A DNA stretch of 64,000 nt from Ilex aquifolium (GCA_951799425.1 OX637405.1:19813089-19877088); one strand, 5' to 3'; counted from the first letter of the stretch, positions 33,910 to 47,116 are shown. Notes: generated by a model not told the origin, from the sequence alone. Made by a program: numbers and translations.

Positions 33910-34434
33910 TGTTACATCCTACCCCGAAAAATAGTACAATATACATCTTGGACCTTTAACAATCATTACTTATTTACATGACTTAATGTTCTCATAATAC
34001 GGCAACCAGACTCGTACACCGTTCATTTCCCAACCGTCTAAACTCAGCAGTGGACTTCCCATCATGCTTGATTACCTTAAATACAAAAATATTGGGGGGG
34101 GGGGGGGGGTTGAGGAAAACACACTCAATGAATGTACAATTTAATTAAACATATAATAATGAAAATACACTTCACACACCATCGCCACAACATACATATT
34201 GAACATAATACCACCATAGAACCATACCAAGTATACTTCACAACAAAAAAACCATCTCAATAGTATTAAATGATTAATCACCCACAAGCTATCATATATG
34301 AGGTACACACATGTATATTTGCCACTAAAGGCCCATTAAGACTATATCTGCCATCAATGCATAAATCACCACTAAGGCACAACTTACCACTAAGGCTATA
34401 CAACCGCCACTATGGCCAAACAATCGCCCTTTAG
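33910..34434 (-). mobile_element. F-like LTR (minus strand), part 1
   Basis: On the minus strand the LTR end reads GGGGTAGGATGTAACA at 33910. A 16-base G tract lies at about 34094-34109. The TTTAG at 34430-34434 is the target duplication of the E array. Continues at 47122. Confidence 0.6.
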
Positions 34435-34936
34435 TGTAACACCCCGTATTTTATTTTATATATGTATATAGATATATAGTAAACCATTGTAGTAAAATGG
34501 GATATGTGTATTAATAGTAGGAATAAATATTAGGGAGACAAATGGATGGAGAAGTTTGAGTTTCGAATGTGTGTAAACTTGAGAAGAGGGATTATGGAGG
34601 TTTCTAAATATTTTTAGGTCAAAATAAGTTCTCAATTGAATCCGGAAGGTCGAAAAACCTTGGGAGAGGTGATATGGGGTGTATTAGAAGTTAGGAAGGA
34701 ATTTGGAGTTAAAACACATTTTGGAGAAAATTTGGGTATAAAGGATTTTGGACACTGTCTACTATTTCGATCATAACTTTTTATCCTTAAGTCCAATTGA
34801 TCTGAAATTTTTACAGTAGATATTAGACATCTAGGGCTACAAAAGTGTATCTCATGAAAATTCTCCAATTCGAGCTCTAAATAGGTGAAAACTGCTCTGG
34901 AAGTTGGGACAGAAAACTGGGACCGAGAGTTGCCAG

Positions 34937-34968
34937 CGTCCGGACGCCCAAGGCACCGTCCGGACGGT
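34937..34968. repeat. Palindrome pair CGTCCGGACG / ACCGTCCGGACGGT
   Basis: Two perfect palindromes (34937-34946; 34955-34968) with TCCGGA cores 20 bases apart, ending about 5 bp before the TATA-like run. Copies at 40143-40174 and 45349-45380. Confidence 0.95.
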
Positions 34969-34973
34969 ACCAT

Positions 34974-34982
34974 TTATATATA
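34974..34982 (+). promoter_or_regulatory. TATA-like element of E LTR
   Basis: TTATATATA right after the palindrome pair; equivalents at about 40180, 45386 and 29096. Confidence 0.6.
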
Positions 34983-35592
34983 CCCAGATCAGTTCGCGAT
35001 TTTCCCCAATTCTTGCCTTCTAAATACACCAAAACCGTCTCCTTCACCCATTTTCCCCATTTCTAACCCTAGAGAGCTTTGGGGGAGGAAGAAGGAAGGG
35101 GATTCTCACCTCAAAGTAGATCAAATCCTCAAGGTCTTCACACCAAACTAAGGAAGAGGTAGGGGTTTTCTCTCACTCTCTCACATTGAGGCTAAGGCTA
35201 TATATATATATATATGTATGTATATACATATGTCTCTTTCTCTAAATCTTGGATATGTGTTAGAGAAATCTTTGATTCTTTATATTTTTGCAATCAATGC
35301 CATGTTTTGAACTATGTGATGGTTTGGTAACCATTTTATCTTTCTTTTTCATCTTCAATCATTGATTGGTAAGGAAAATAGACTTTTCTCTTGGTAATTC
35401 CTTGGTTTTCACTTTCAACACTTAGAGTTTTATATTGTGCAACAAATGATGTTTATAATGATCTCTTGCATTTTTCTTGGTTGGTTATTGACAATGTCAC
35501 ATGCTTAAATTTGGGGATTTTGGATAAATGATTGGAAATGGAGATAAATATTGGGATTGTATTCTTGGTTGGGTTGCTTGTGATACACATTT

Positions 35593-35899
35593 GTGAGAGG
35601 TTCCTTGTAAGGATGCTCACCCCTTCCCAAGAGGTTCCTTGTAAGGATGCTTGGGAAGCCATGAAGTGATTTGTGAGAGGTTCCTTGTAAGGATGCTCAC
35701 CCCTTCCCAAGAGGTTCCTTGTAAGGATGCTTGGGAAGCCATGAAGTGATTTGTGAGAGGTTCCTTGTAAGGATGCTCACCCCCTTCCCAAGAGGTTCCT
35801 TGTAAGGATGCTTGGGAAGCCATGAAATGATTTGTGAGAGGTTCCTTGTAAGGATGCTCACCCATTCTCAAGAGGTTCCTTGTAAGGATGCTTGAGAAT
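35593..35899 (+). repeat. Hairpin minisatellite of E LTR copy 1
   Basis: Four type A hairpins (GTGAG/CTCAC arms; 35593-35620, 35673-35700, 35753-35780, 35834-35861) alternate with four type B hairpins. B1-B3 have arms CTTCCCAAG/CTTGGGAAG (35623-35658, 35703-35738, 35784-35819). B4 has ATTCTCAAG/CTTGAGAAT (35864-35899): two paired changes. Core AGGTTCCTTGTAAGGATGCT is constant; period about 80 bp. Confidence 0.93.
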
Positions 35900-36550
35900 C
35901 AAAGAGGACCTAAACGGGGGGTGGAGGTTACCCTAAAGTATGCCACCTACCCAAAGAATTGTTGGAAATTGTGAATGGAGGATTGGATTATATTTGGAAA
36001 TGGTTTGCCAAATGTATAGTGGTTTCTTTTACTCATTCAATTACCGTTGTTTCCGTAAACTTGAGATCTATTAAATGGCACTGCTTTACTTCAAAAGTTA
36101 TGTATGATATTTGTGAAATGAGACCGACCGTTTTAAATGCTTTTCTAAACCTTGTATGGGTTTGAGAGAATTGTTCTACAGAGCTTTGTGCTCACCCCCT
36201 ACCGCTAACATTTTTCAGATTACCTACAAGAGGAGGACGTAGGGGTCGAGGAGCCCGCTACTTGGGAGACTCCCCTGGACGGGAGTGTGGATCCCGAGGT
36301 GGACGCCTAGAGCGACACTTTCTTTTGTTCTAGACTAGGATATTCATTTTGAACCTTGTAAAGTCTAGTATTTTGTTATTCCGCTGCAAGTGTACTTTAA
36401 TTCTCTTGGAATGTAAATGCCATTGATTGGCCTATTTTCTTTTGGGATAATGTTAAGGATAGTATAGATGATAAATAGAAATGTTATTGCTATTGGATGG
36501 TTAAATGGACCCGGTGTGGTCAAGTGAATAGAATTGCACAGGTTGTGATT

Positions 36551-36590
36551 TTTGGGTGGAGCTTCCTGTACAAAGGAGACTCTGCCCAAA
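36551..36590 (+). promoter_or_regulatory. Conserved dyad near 3' end of E LTR 1
   Basis: Same 40-base dyad as 22521-22560; 112 bp before the LTR end. Copies at 41757-41796 and 46965-47004. Confidence 0.75.
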
Positions 36591-36706
36591 TTTTGTTAAT
36601 ATTAAGAATGTTTCTTATTTGATGGATATATATTTAGTTGCTCTCATGACATAAATGGTTTCATAGTGTAATGTCGTCCAGGGTGGTATTTGGGGCGTTA
36701 CAAAGT

Positions 36707-36718
36707 TGGTATCAGAGC
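36707..36718 (+). other. Primer-binding site of E copy 1
   Basis: TGGTATCAGAGC; second copy at 41913-41924. Confidence 0.93.
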
Positions 36719-39602
36719 ATAGGCTTTAGGTCTTACATGGGAGCTGTAGGTTATGGATTATCACTGGAGTATTAGGTTGGGTTGAAGGAACTCTAGACTT
36801 GAATTCGTTTGAAGTTATAGGTGTAGAGAATAAGTGTTGATTTAAATCTTATACAAACCTCTCGTTTAGATCGAGACATCCTAACTATGTCTTGTACATC
36901 AAGGAAGACGTTTCCAATACAGTGGTGGAATGTATCGTTCTCCCTTCTAATTCTTGGACACGTATTTTATTTGACCTTAGCGCTATTCATTCCTTCCCAC
37001 GTACCATATATATAGTTAATTTGAGAATCTAGAACATGTATTGAGTATAGACATGCCCACGGGAGAACGGTTGGATACTAAAAGGATGTGTAGAGGTGTG
37101 TGTGCTTAGAAGTGGTGAGTAGGAATGGATTATTGACATAGTTGCATTAGACATGAATGGATACGCTAGTTTGTATCATGTGGTTTAGACTACTCTAGGA
37201 AACGGATGATAATTTAGTTTTTGGTTTGTAAATGAGATTAGGCATGGATCTTGATTGCGAGTCATATTATTTATATTGGAGATGGGGATGAGATAGGATG
37301 TGTAACAAAGACACTCAAACTTGAGTTAGACAAGTATAAAGGAACCAAACAGTCCGGCAGACCACCTTGCACCAATTTGTTCATAACTCTTCATTGGAAA
37401 GTCCAAATTGTGCACCGTTATTTTTGTTAGAACCCTAACTTGTATATCTTTCCAACCATATAGGTCACGCATGCTCAAAATATCCGAGTCAAATCAGTTT
37501 ATTCTTCGAAGTTAGTCAAAAATCTGCACTGTGGTGTTCTTTGGACAGTAAAGTGTTATGATTTCTTCCTAGACTCTGAAGGACCTATCCTTAAGTGAAA
37601 TTTTACATTATTTAGGCTTTGATTGAGAGACACCCCCATATTGATGGAAGTGCTTTTGATGGATAACAAGGGATGATTATGATTTGGTGCTTGTCAACTT
37701 CAAGTATTCTCTTCCACTAATATTATCGCTCATATTTTAAAAAGTCAAAGGATATGATAACCCAATTGGGATGTGTGGAGATAAGGTTAACTTAGAGGTT
37801 CTCTAAGATGAATTAAGTTTCTAATGATAAGGGTATGGAAGGTTATGTGTGTTACTTAAAAAAAAAAAAAAAGAATGTAGTTTTGGTTTACGATATGAAT
37901 CATGGGAGTATTATGTTTTCCTCTAAGGTGATTACGATAATATGAGATAGTATAATTCTCAAATACGAGCAATTGAAGTAATAGGGTGAAGTAACCTCAG
38001 ATGGGAGCCTATTTTTGGAGTAATGATTGGAATTGTGGTTATAGATCTTAAATCTATAGGAGATTGTTTCATAACCACTTACTTGAGGTTCCCAATATTT
38101 GTTTGAAATATTATGGAGGGTTGATTAAATTTACTTTGAAAGTTTAGAAGGATCATGCATAGGATACTCATTGAGAGCGTTATACTTAGTTATCTTATTT
38201 CCTTGAGGGCTTAGTTGACTACTCTTAGACTTTCTAAGGTATTAACAATCGAGATTCTTTTGGTTAAGTATAGAGTTAATAGTTGACTTGTATTGCAAAT
38301 CCTTATTGAGAATTGAGGCCAATTTAGGAAAGCGAATTTATAGACATAAAAGAGGATGATATCCCAAATTTGAGGTGAACTTCTATTGTTCTAGGAAATC
38401 TTTTAATGTCATTGGATTTGTGTTGGGGGAATGTGACGTTCTTCTTGTTGTCTCTTGTAGTACCTTGTTAAGATCGGAATGATTAGTTATATTTGAGGAA
38501 TGTTAGTACGAGTATAGAAGATTCGAACTTATGGTTGATGGTGATAATGGTAAAGAAGTAAATTGAAGAATTAAGGATGATACCTATGAAGATTGCCTTG
38601 ACATGGGATGAATCATCGAGAGTCTTATGTTATTTTAGACTATTTTAGTTTTGGGAACCTTGACAGTCTATCCTCACATTTTTATATGTTGCAAGAGGTA
38701 TATTTTAATGAATAGTATCAGACGGATTAGAAGGTATAGATATCATTAAAAGAGTTGTAATGTGAATGAAAGCCACTAAGAATTGATTAGATGGTTATTA
38801 GTTTTAGCTCAAGATTGTGGATCGAGAGCAAATATCTTGGAGATATACTTTGATCCTTAGCTTAAGTATTATAGCTAGTTAATTACCCAGAATTCCCTTT
38901 GAAGGGATTTGATGGATCGTTAGTGTACACATTTTGGAAGCTATAATGGGAAAACGAGTGCGGTTAGGTTCTACTTATACACTTTGGTGGAATCTAAGAT
39001 ACTCTCTCAGAACTTTCAAATCCACGCGGAGTTCTTATCTTATAGCATATTTTAACTTGTGAATCGGTGGATTATAATTTCTATCAGAGTGCGCAGCGAA
39101 CTATTTGAGTAATGACTACACTAGTGAAGATAAGGATTTTCATGAAGAATTACAAATGGATGTGCAACCTAAGAGTGGATCCTAGAATATTGACTTGTGT
39201 GGGAGTGTGTAGTTGTGAATTGAAATTATTGGAGATTTCAAAGATTATGAATTCCATTGGCTAGTGAGAGACAAAGACCTTAAGAATGTTGTAACTATTT
39301 ATAGGAAAGATGAATAACCCTATTTGTGGAATTACATTTGGGTGATTTTGGTATGCTTATGAAGAAGATACATGTAGGAAGCAAATATGAGGTTGATTGA
39401 ATTGATTGGTGAAATTCAAAAGAGAAGTGATATTTGATGAGTACACAATTAAGTATTATGATCTAGTAGTTAGGCATGAAAAGAAATTAGTTGGAACAAT
39501 CGTATACAACTATTAAGAATAGGGGTGATAAATGAATTCTAGTGAAGGAATGTATTTTGATTCTAGTCTCTCAAATAGATTTGAGAGACTAACTCGACGA
39601 TT

Positions 39603-39640
39603 AAGTTTCGAGGACGAAACTTTCTTTAAGGGGGGTGGAT
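39603..39640 (+). other. AGGA stem-loop and polypurine tract of E copy 1
   Basis: AAGTTTCG-AGGA-CGAAACTT (39603-39622) followed by TTTAAGGGGGGTGGAT. Second copy 44809-44846. Confidence 0.88.
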
Positions 39641-41908
39641 TGTAACACCCCGTATTTTATTTTATATATGTATATAGATATATAGTAAACCATTGTAGTA
39701 AAATGGGATATGTGTATTAATAGTAGGAATAAATATTAGGGAGACAAATGGATGGAGAAGTTTGAGTTTCGAATGTGTGTAAACTTGAGAAGAGGGATTA
39801 TGGAGGTTTCTAAATATTTTTAGGTCAAAATAAGTTCTCAATTGAATCCGGAAGGTCGAAAAACCTTGGGAGAGGTGATATGGGGTGTATTAGAAGTTAG
39901 GAAGGAATTTGGAGTTAAAACACATTTTGGAGAAAATTTGGGTATAAAGGATTTTGGACACTGTCTACTATTTCGATCATAACTTTTTATCCTTAAGTCC
40001 AATTGATCTGAAATTTTTACAGTAGATATTAGACATCTAGGGCTACAAAAGTGTATCTCATGAAAATTCTCCAATTCGAGCTCTAAATAGGTGAAAACTG
40101 CTCTGGAAGTTGGGACAGAAAACTGGGACCGAGAGTTGCCAGCGTCCGGACGCCCAAGGCACCGTCCGGACGGTACCATTTATATATACCCAGATCAGTT
40201 CGCGATTTTCCCCAATTCTTGCCTTCTAAATACACCAAAACCGTCTCCTTCACCCATTTTCCCCATTTCTAACCCTAGAGAGCTTTGGGGGAGGAAGAAG
40301 GAAGGGGATTCTCACCTCAAAGTAGATCAAATCCTCAAGGTCTTCACACCAAACTAAGGAAGAGGTAGGGGTTTTCTCTCACTCTCTCACATTGAGGCTA
40401 AGGCTATATATATATATATATGTATGTATATACATATGTCTCTTTCTCTAAATCTTGGATATGTGTTAGAGAAATCTTTGATTCTTTATATTTTTGCAAT
40501 CAATGCCATGTTTTGAACTATGTGATGGTTTGGTAACCATTTTATCTTTCTTTTTCATCTTCAATCATTGATTGGTAAGGAAAATAGACTTTTCTCTTGG
40601 TAATTCCTTGGTTTTCACTTTCAACACTTAGAGTTTTATATTGTGCAACAAATGATGTTTATAATGATCTCTTGCATTTTTCTTGGTTGGTTATTGACAA
40701 TGTCACATGCTTAAATTTGGGGATTTTGGATAAATGATTGGAAATGGAGATAAATATTGGGATTGTATTCTTGGTTGGGTTGCTTGTGATACACATTTGT
40801 GAGAGGTTCCTTGTAAGGATGCTCACCCCTTCCCAAGAGGTTCCTTGTAAGGATGCTTGGGAAGCCATGAAGTGATTTGTGAGAGGTTCCTTGTAAGGAT
40901 GCTCACCCCTTCCCAAGAGGTTCCTTGTAAGGATGCTTGGGAAGCCATGAAGTGATTTGTGAGAGGTTCCTTGTAAGGATGCTCACCCCCTTCCCAAGAG
41001 GTTCCTTGTAAGGATGCTTGGGAAGCCATGAAATGATTTGTGAGAGGTTCCTTGTAAGGATGCTCACCCATTCTCAAGAGGTTCCTTGTAAGGATGCTTG
41101 AGAATCAAAGAGGACCTAAACGGGGGGTGGAGGTTACCCTAAAGTATGCCACCTACCCAAAGAATTGTTGGAAATTGTGAATGGAGGATTGGATTATATT
41201 TGGAAATGGTTTGCCAAATGTATAGTGGTTTCTTTTACTCATTCAATTACCGTTGTTTCCGTAAACTTGAGATCTATTAAATGGCACTGCTTTACTTCAA
41301 AAGTTATGTATGATATTTGTGAAATGAGACCGACCGTTTTAAATGCTTTTCTAAACCTTGTATGGGTTTGAGAGAATTGTTCTACAGAGCTTTGTGCTCA
41401 CCCCCTACCGCTAACATTTTTCAGATTACCTACAAGAGGAGGACGTAGGGGTCGAGGAGCCCGCTACTTGGGAGACTCCCCTGGACGGGAGTGTGGATCC
41501 CGAGGTGGACGCCTAGAGCGACACTTTCTTTTGTTCTAGACTAGGATATTCATTTTGAACCTTGTAAAGTCTAGTATTTTGTTATTCCGCTGCAAGTGTA
41601 CTTTAATTCTCTTGGAATGTAAATGCCATTGATTGGCCTATTTTCTTTTGGGATAATGTTAAGGATAGTATAGATGATAAATAGAAATGTTATTGCTATT
41701 GGATGATTAAATGGACCCGGTGTGGTCAAGTGAATAGAATTGCACAGGTTGTGATTTTTGGGTGGAGCTTCCTGTACAAAGGAGACTCTGCCCAAATTTT
41801 GTTAATATTAAGAATGTTTCTTATTTGATGGATATATATTTAGTTGCTCTCATGACATAAATGGTTTCATAGTGTAATGCCGTCCAGGGTGGTATTTGGG
41901 GCGTTACA
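39641..41908 (+). repeat. E LTR copy 2 (2268 bp)
   Basis: Middle LTR, shared by both internal units. Palindromes 40143-40174, hairpin minisatellite 40799-41105, dyad 41757-41796. One private change near 41706 (ATTAAATGG instead of GTTAAATGG). Confidence 0.95.
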
Positions 41909-44846
41909 AAGTTGGTATCAGAGCATAGGCTTTAGGTCTTACATGGGAGCTGTAGGTTATGGATTATCACTGGAGTATTAGGTTGGGTTGAAGGAACTCT
42001 AGACTTGAATTCGTTTGAAGTTATAGGTGTAGAGAATAAGTGTTGATTTAAATCTTATACAAACCTCTCGTTTAGATCGAGACATCCTAACTATGTCTTG
42101 TACATCAAGGAAGACGTTTCCAATACAGTGGTGGAATGTATCGTTCTCCCTTCTAATTCTTGGACACGTATTTTATTTGACCTTAGCGCTATTCATTCCT
42201 TCCCACGTACCATATATATAGTTAATTTGAGAATCTAGAACATGTATTGAGTATAGACATGCCCACGGGAGAACGGTTGGATACTAAAAGGATGTGTAGA
42301 GGTGTGTGTGCTTAGAAGTGGTGAGTAGGAATGGATTATTGACATAGTTGCATTAGACATGAATGGATACGCTAGTTTGTATCATGTGGTTTAGACTACT
42401 CTAGGAAACGGATGATAATTTAGTTTTTGGTTTGTAAATGAGATTAGGCATGGATCTTGATTGCGAGTCATATTATTTATATTGGAGATGGGGATGAGAT
42501 AGGATGTGTAACAAAGACACTCAAACTTGAGTTAGACAAGTATAAAGGAACCAAACAGTCCGGCAGACCACCTTGCACCAATTTGTTCATAACTCTTCAT
42601 TGGAAAGTCCAAATTGTGCACCGTTATTTTTGTTAGAACCCTAACTTGTATATCTTTCCAACCATATAGGTCACGCATGCTCAAAATATCCGAGTCAAAT
42701 CAGTTTATTCTTCGAAGTTAGTCAAAAATCTGCACTGTGGTGTTCTTTGGACAGTAAAGTGTTATGATTTCTTCCTAGACTCTGAAGGACCTATCCTTAA
42801 GTGAAATTTTACATTATTTAGGCTTTGATTGAGAGACACCCCCATATTGATGGAAGTGCTTTTGATGGATAACAAGGGATGATTATGATTTGGTGCTTGT
42901 CAACTTCAAGTATTCTCTTCCACTAATATTATCGCTCATATTTTAAAAAGTCAAAGGATATGATAACCCAATTGGGATGTGTGGAGATAAGGTTAACTTA
43001 GAGGTTCTCTAAGATGAATTAAGTTTCTAATGATAAGGGTATGGAAGGTTATGTGTGTTACTTAAAAAAAAAAAAAAAGAATGTAGTTTTGGTTTACGAT
43101 ATGAATCATGGGAGTATTATGTTTTCCTCTAAGGTGATTACGATAATATGAGATAGTATAATTCTCAAATACGAGCAATTGAAGTAATAGGGTGAAGTAA
43201 CCTCAGATGGGAGCCTATTTTTGGAGTAATGATTGGAATTGTGGTTATAGATCTTAAATCTATAGGAGATTGTTTCATAACCACTTACTTGAGGTTCCCA
43301 ATATTTGTTTGAAATATTATGGAGGGTTGATTAAATTTACTTTGAAAGTTTAGAAGGATCATGCATAGGATACTCATTGAGAGCGTTATACTTAGTTATC
43401 TTATTTCCTTGAGGGCTTAGTTGACTACTCTTAGACTTTCTAAGGTATTAACAATCGAAATTCTTTTGGTTAAGTATAGAGTTAATAGTTGACTTGTATT
43501 GCAAATCCTTATTGAGAATTGAGGCCAATTTAGGAAAGCGAATTTATAGACATAAAAGAGGATGATATCCCAAATTTGAGGTGAACTTCTATTGTTCTAG
43601 GAAATCTTTTAATGTCATTGGATTTGTGTTGGGGGAATGTGACGTTCTTCTTGTTGTCTCTTGTAGTACCTTGTTAAGATCGGAATGATTAGTTATATTT
43701 GAGGAATGTTAGTACGAGTATAGAAGATTCGAACTTATGGTTGATGGTGATAATGGTAAAGAAGTAAATTGAAGAATTAAGGATGATACCTATGAAGATT
43801 GCCTTGACATGGGATGAATCATCGAGAGTCTTATGTTATTTTAGACTATTTTAGTTTTGGGAACCTTGACAGTCTATCCTCACATTTTTATATGTTGCAA
43901 GAGGTATATTTTAATGAATAGTATCAGACGGATTAGAAGGTATAGATATCATTAAAAGAGTTGTAATGTGAATGAAAGCCACTAAGAATTGATTAGATGG
44001 TTATTAGTTTTAGCTCAAGATTGTGGATCGAGAGCAAATATCTTGGAGATATACTTTGATCCTTAGCTTAAGTATTATAGCTAGTTAATTACCCAGAATT
44101 CCCTTTGAAGGGATTTGATGGATCGTTAGTGTACACATTTTGGAAGCTATAATGGGAAAACGAGTGCGGTTAGGTTCTACTTATACACTTTGGTGGAATC
44201 TAAGATACTCTCTCAGAACTTTCAAATCCACGCGGAGTTCTTATCTTATAGCATATTTTAACTTGTGAATCGGTGGATTATAATTTCTATCAGAGTGCGC
44301 AGCGAACTATTTGAGTAATGACTACACTAGTGAAGATAAGGATTTTCATGAAGAATTACAAATGGATGTGCAACCTAAGAGTGGATCCTAGAATATTGAC
44401 TTGTGTGGGAGTGTGTAGTTGTGAATTGAAATTATTGGAGATTTCAAAGATTATGAATTCCATTGGCTAGTGAGAGACAAAGACCTTAAGAATGTTGTAA
44501 CTATTTATAGGAAAGATGAATAACCCTATTTGTGGAATTACATTTGGGTGATTTTGGTATGCTTATGAAGAAGATACATGTAGGAAGCAAATATGAGGTT
44601 GATTGAATTGATTGGTGAAATTCAAAAGAGAAGTGATATTTGATGAGTACACAATTAAGTATTATGATCTAGTAGTTAGGCATGAAAAGAAATTAGTTGG
44701 AACAATCGTATACAACTATTAAGAATAGGGGTGATAAATGAATTCTAGTGAAGGAATGTATTTTGATTCTAGTCTCTCAAATAGATTTGAGAGACTAACT
44801 CGACGATTAAGTTTCGAGGACGAAACTTTCTTTAAGGGGGGTGGAT
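41909..44846 (+). mobile_element. E internal region, copy 2 (2938 bp, non-coding)
   Basis: Same length as copy 1, including the 15-base A tract; I see one substitution (near 43460, A for G). Protease relic at 42118-42211. Confidence 0.92.
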
Positions 44847-47116
44847 TGTAACACCCCGTATTTTATTTTATATATGTATATAGATATATAGTAAACCATT
44901 GTAGTAAAATGGGATATGTGTATTAATAGTAGGAATAAATATTAGGGAGACAAATGGATGGAGAAGTTTGAGTTTCGAATGTGTGTAAACTTGAGAAGAG
45001 GGATTATGGAGGTTTCTAAATATTTTTAGGTCAAAATAAGTTCTCAATTGAATCCGGAAGGTCGAAAAACCTTGGGAGAGGTGATATGGGGTGTATTAGA
45101 AGTTAGGAAGGAATTTGGAGTTAAAACACATTTTGGAGAAAATTTGGGTATAAAGGATTTTGGACACTGTCTACTATTTCGATCATAACTTTTTATCCTT
45201 AATTCCAATTGATCTGAAATTTTTACAGTAGATATTAGACATCTAGGGCTACAAAAGTGTATCTCATGAAAATTCTCCAATTCGAGCTCTAAATAGGTGA
45301 AAACTGCTCTGGAAGTTGGGACAGAAAACTGGGACCGAGAGTTGCCAGCGTCCGGACGCCCAAGGCACCGTCCGGACGGTACCATTTATATATACCCAGA
45401 TCAGTTCGCGATTTTCCCCAATTCTTGCCTTCTAAATACACCAAAACCGTCTCCTTCACCCATTTTCCCCATTTCTAACCCTAGAGAGCTTTGGGGGAGG
45501 AAGAAGGAAGGGGATTCTCACCTCAAAGTAGATCAAATCCTCAAGGTCTTCACACCAAACTAAGGAAGAGGTAGGGGTTTTCTCTCACTCTCTCACATTG
45601 AGGCTAAGGCTATATATATATATATATATGTATGTATATACATATGTCTCTTTCTCTAAATCTTGGATATGTGTTAGAGAAATCTTTGATTCTTTATATT
45701 TTTGCAATCAATGCCATGTTTTGAACTATGTGATGGTTTGGTAACCATTTTATCTTTCTTTTTCATCTTCAATCATTGATTGGTAAGGAAAATAGACTTT
45801 TCTCTTGGTAATTCCTTGGTTTTCACTTTCAACACTTAGAGTTTTATATTGTGCAACAAATGATGTTTATAATGATCTCTTGCATTTTTCTTGGTTGGTT
45901 ATTGACAATGTCACATGCTTAAATTTGGGGATTTTGGATAAATGATTGGAAATGGAGATAAATATTGGGATTGTATTCTTGGTTGGGTTGCTTGTGATAC
46001 ACATTTGTGAGAGGTTCCTTGTAAGGATGCTCACCCCTTCCCAAGAGGTTCCTTGTAAGGATGCTTGGGAAGCCATGAAGTGATTTGTGAGAGGTTCCTT
46101 GTAAGGATGCTCACCCCTTCCCAAGAGGTTCCTTGTAAGGATGCTTGGGAAGCCATGAAGTGATTTGTGAGAGGTTCCTTGTAAGGATGCTCACCCCCTT
46201 CCCAAGAGGTTCCTTGTAAGGATGCTTGGGAAGCCATGAAATGATTTGTGAGAGGTTCCTTGTAAGGATGCTCACCCATTCTCAAGAGGTTCCTTGTAAG
46301 GATGCTTGAGAATCAAAGAGGACCTAAACGGGGGGTGGAGGTTACCCTAAAGTATGCCACCTACCCAAAGAATTGTTGGAAATTGTGAATGGAGGATTGG
46401 ATTATATTTGGAAATGGTTTGCCAAATGTATAGTGGTTTCTTTTACTCATTCAATTACCGTTGTTTCCGTAAACTTGAGATCTATTAAATGGCACTGCTT
46501 TACTTCAAAAGTTATGTATGATATTTGTGAAATGAGACCGACCGTTTTAAATGCTTTTCTAAACCTTGTATGGGTTTGAGAGAATTGTTCTACAGAGCTT
46601 TGTGCTCACCCCCTACCGCTAACATTTTTCAGATTACCTACAAGAGGAGGACGTAGGGGTCGAGGAGCCCGCTACTTGGGAGACTCCCCTGGACGGGAGT
46701 GTGGATCCCGAGGTGGACGCCTAGAGCGACACTTTCTTTTGTTCTAGACTAGGATATTCATTTTGAACCTTGTAAAGTCTAGTATTTTGTTATTCCGCTG
46801 CAAGTGTACTTTAATTCTCTTGGAATGTAAATGCCATTGATTGGCCTATTTTCTTTTGGGATAATGTTAAGGATAGTATAGATGATAAATAGAAATGTTA
46901 TTGCTATTGGATGGTTAAATGGACCCGGTGTGGTCAAGTGAATAGAATTGCACAGGTTGTGATTTTTGGGTGGAGCTTCCTGTACAAAGGAGACTCTGCC
47001 CAAATTTTGTTAATATTAAGAATGTTTCTTATTTGATGGATATATATTTAGTTGCTCTCATGACATAAATGGTTTCATAGTGTAATGCCGTCCAGGGTGG
47101 TATTTGGGGCGTTACA
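44847..47116 (+). repeat. E LTR copy 3 (2270 bp)
   Basis: Two bases longer than the others because of one extra TA in the microsatellite near 45615; private T at about 45203. Palindromes 45349-45380, hairpin minisatellite 46007-46313, dyad 46965-47004. Confidence 0.95.

Larger units (their letters stand above)
34435..36702 (+). repeat. E LTR copy 1 (2268 bp)
   Basis: TGTAACACCCCG start, GGGGCGTTACA end. Palindromes at 34937-34968, TATA-like run 34974-34982, TA microsatellite near 35200, hairpin minisatellite 35593-35899, dyad 36551-36590. Unique T in the TGTCGTCCAG near 36673 (C in other copies). Confidence 0.95.
36703..39640 (+). mobile_element. E internal region, copy 1 (2938 bp, non-coding)
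   Basis: Primer site 36707-36718, then sequence without long frames. A relic of chromovirus protease is readable at 36912-37005 (SNTVVECIVLPSNSW, then RILFDLSAIHSF), aligned with the element B protease. A 15-base A tract is at 37858-37872. The 3' end has a GTGCGCAGCGAACTA block (39089) shared with element B, the AGGA stem-loop (39603-39622) and the polypurine tract. Confidence 0.9.
34435..47116 (+). mobile_element. Element E as LTR-internal-LTR-internal-LTR array (TSD TTTAG)
   Basis: Three LTRs (34435-36702, 39641-41908, 44847-47116) and two internal regions (36703-39640, 41909-44846). Successive starts are 5206 bp apart. Only the outer edges carry the duplication TTTAG (34430-34434, 47117-47121), so a single insertion was later expanded, most simply by unequal LTR-LTR recombination. 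By eye I find only about four substitutions and one TA-repeat change among copies. No protein-coding capacity: non-autonomous. Confidence 0.95.

Noticed and set aside
34632-34973. 113-codon minus-strand frame, repeated three times
   Set aside because: Lies in the U3 of the E LTRs; conservation is due to the recent array, and it overlaps the palindrome pair. No recognised family.
35617-35871. 84-codon repetitive peptide frame (minus strand)
   Set aside because: Translation of the hairpin minisatellite; its repetition is explained at DNA/RNA level.
35593-35899. CRISPR-like array (regular repeats with spacers)
   Set aside because: The 'spacers' are complementary arms and are repeated themselves; it lies inside LTRs of plant retroelements, copied in each LTR.
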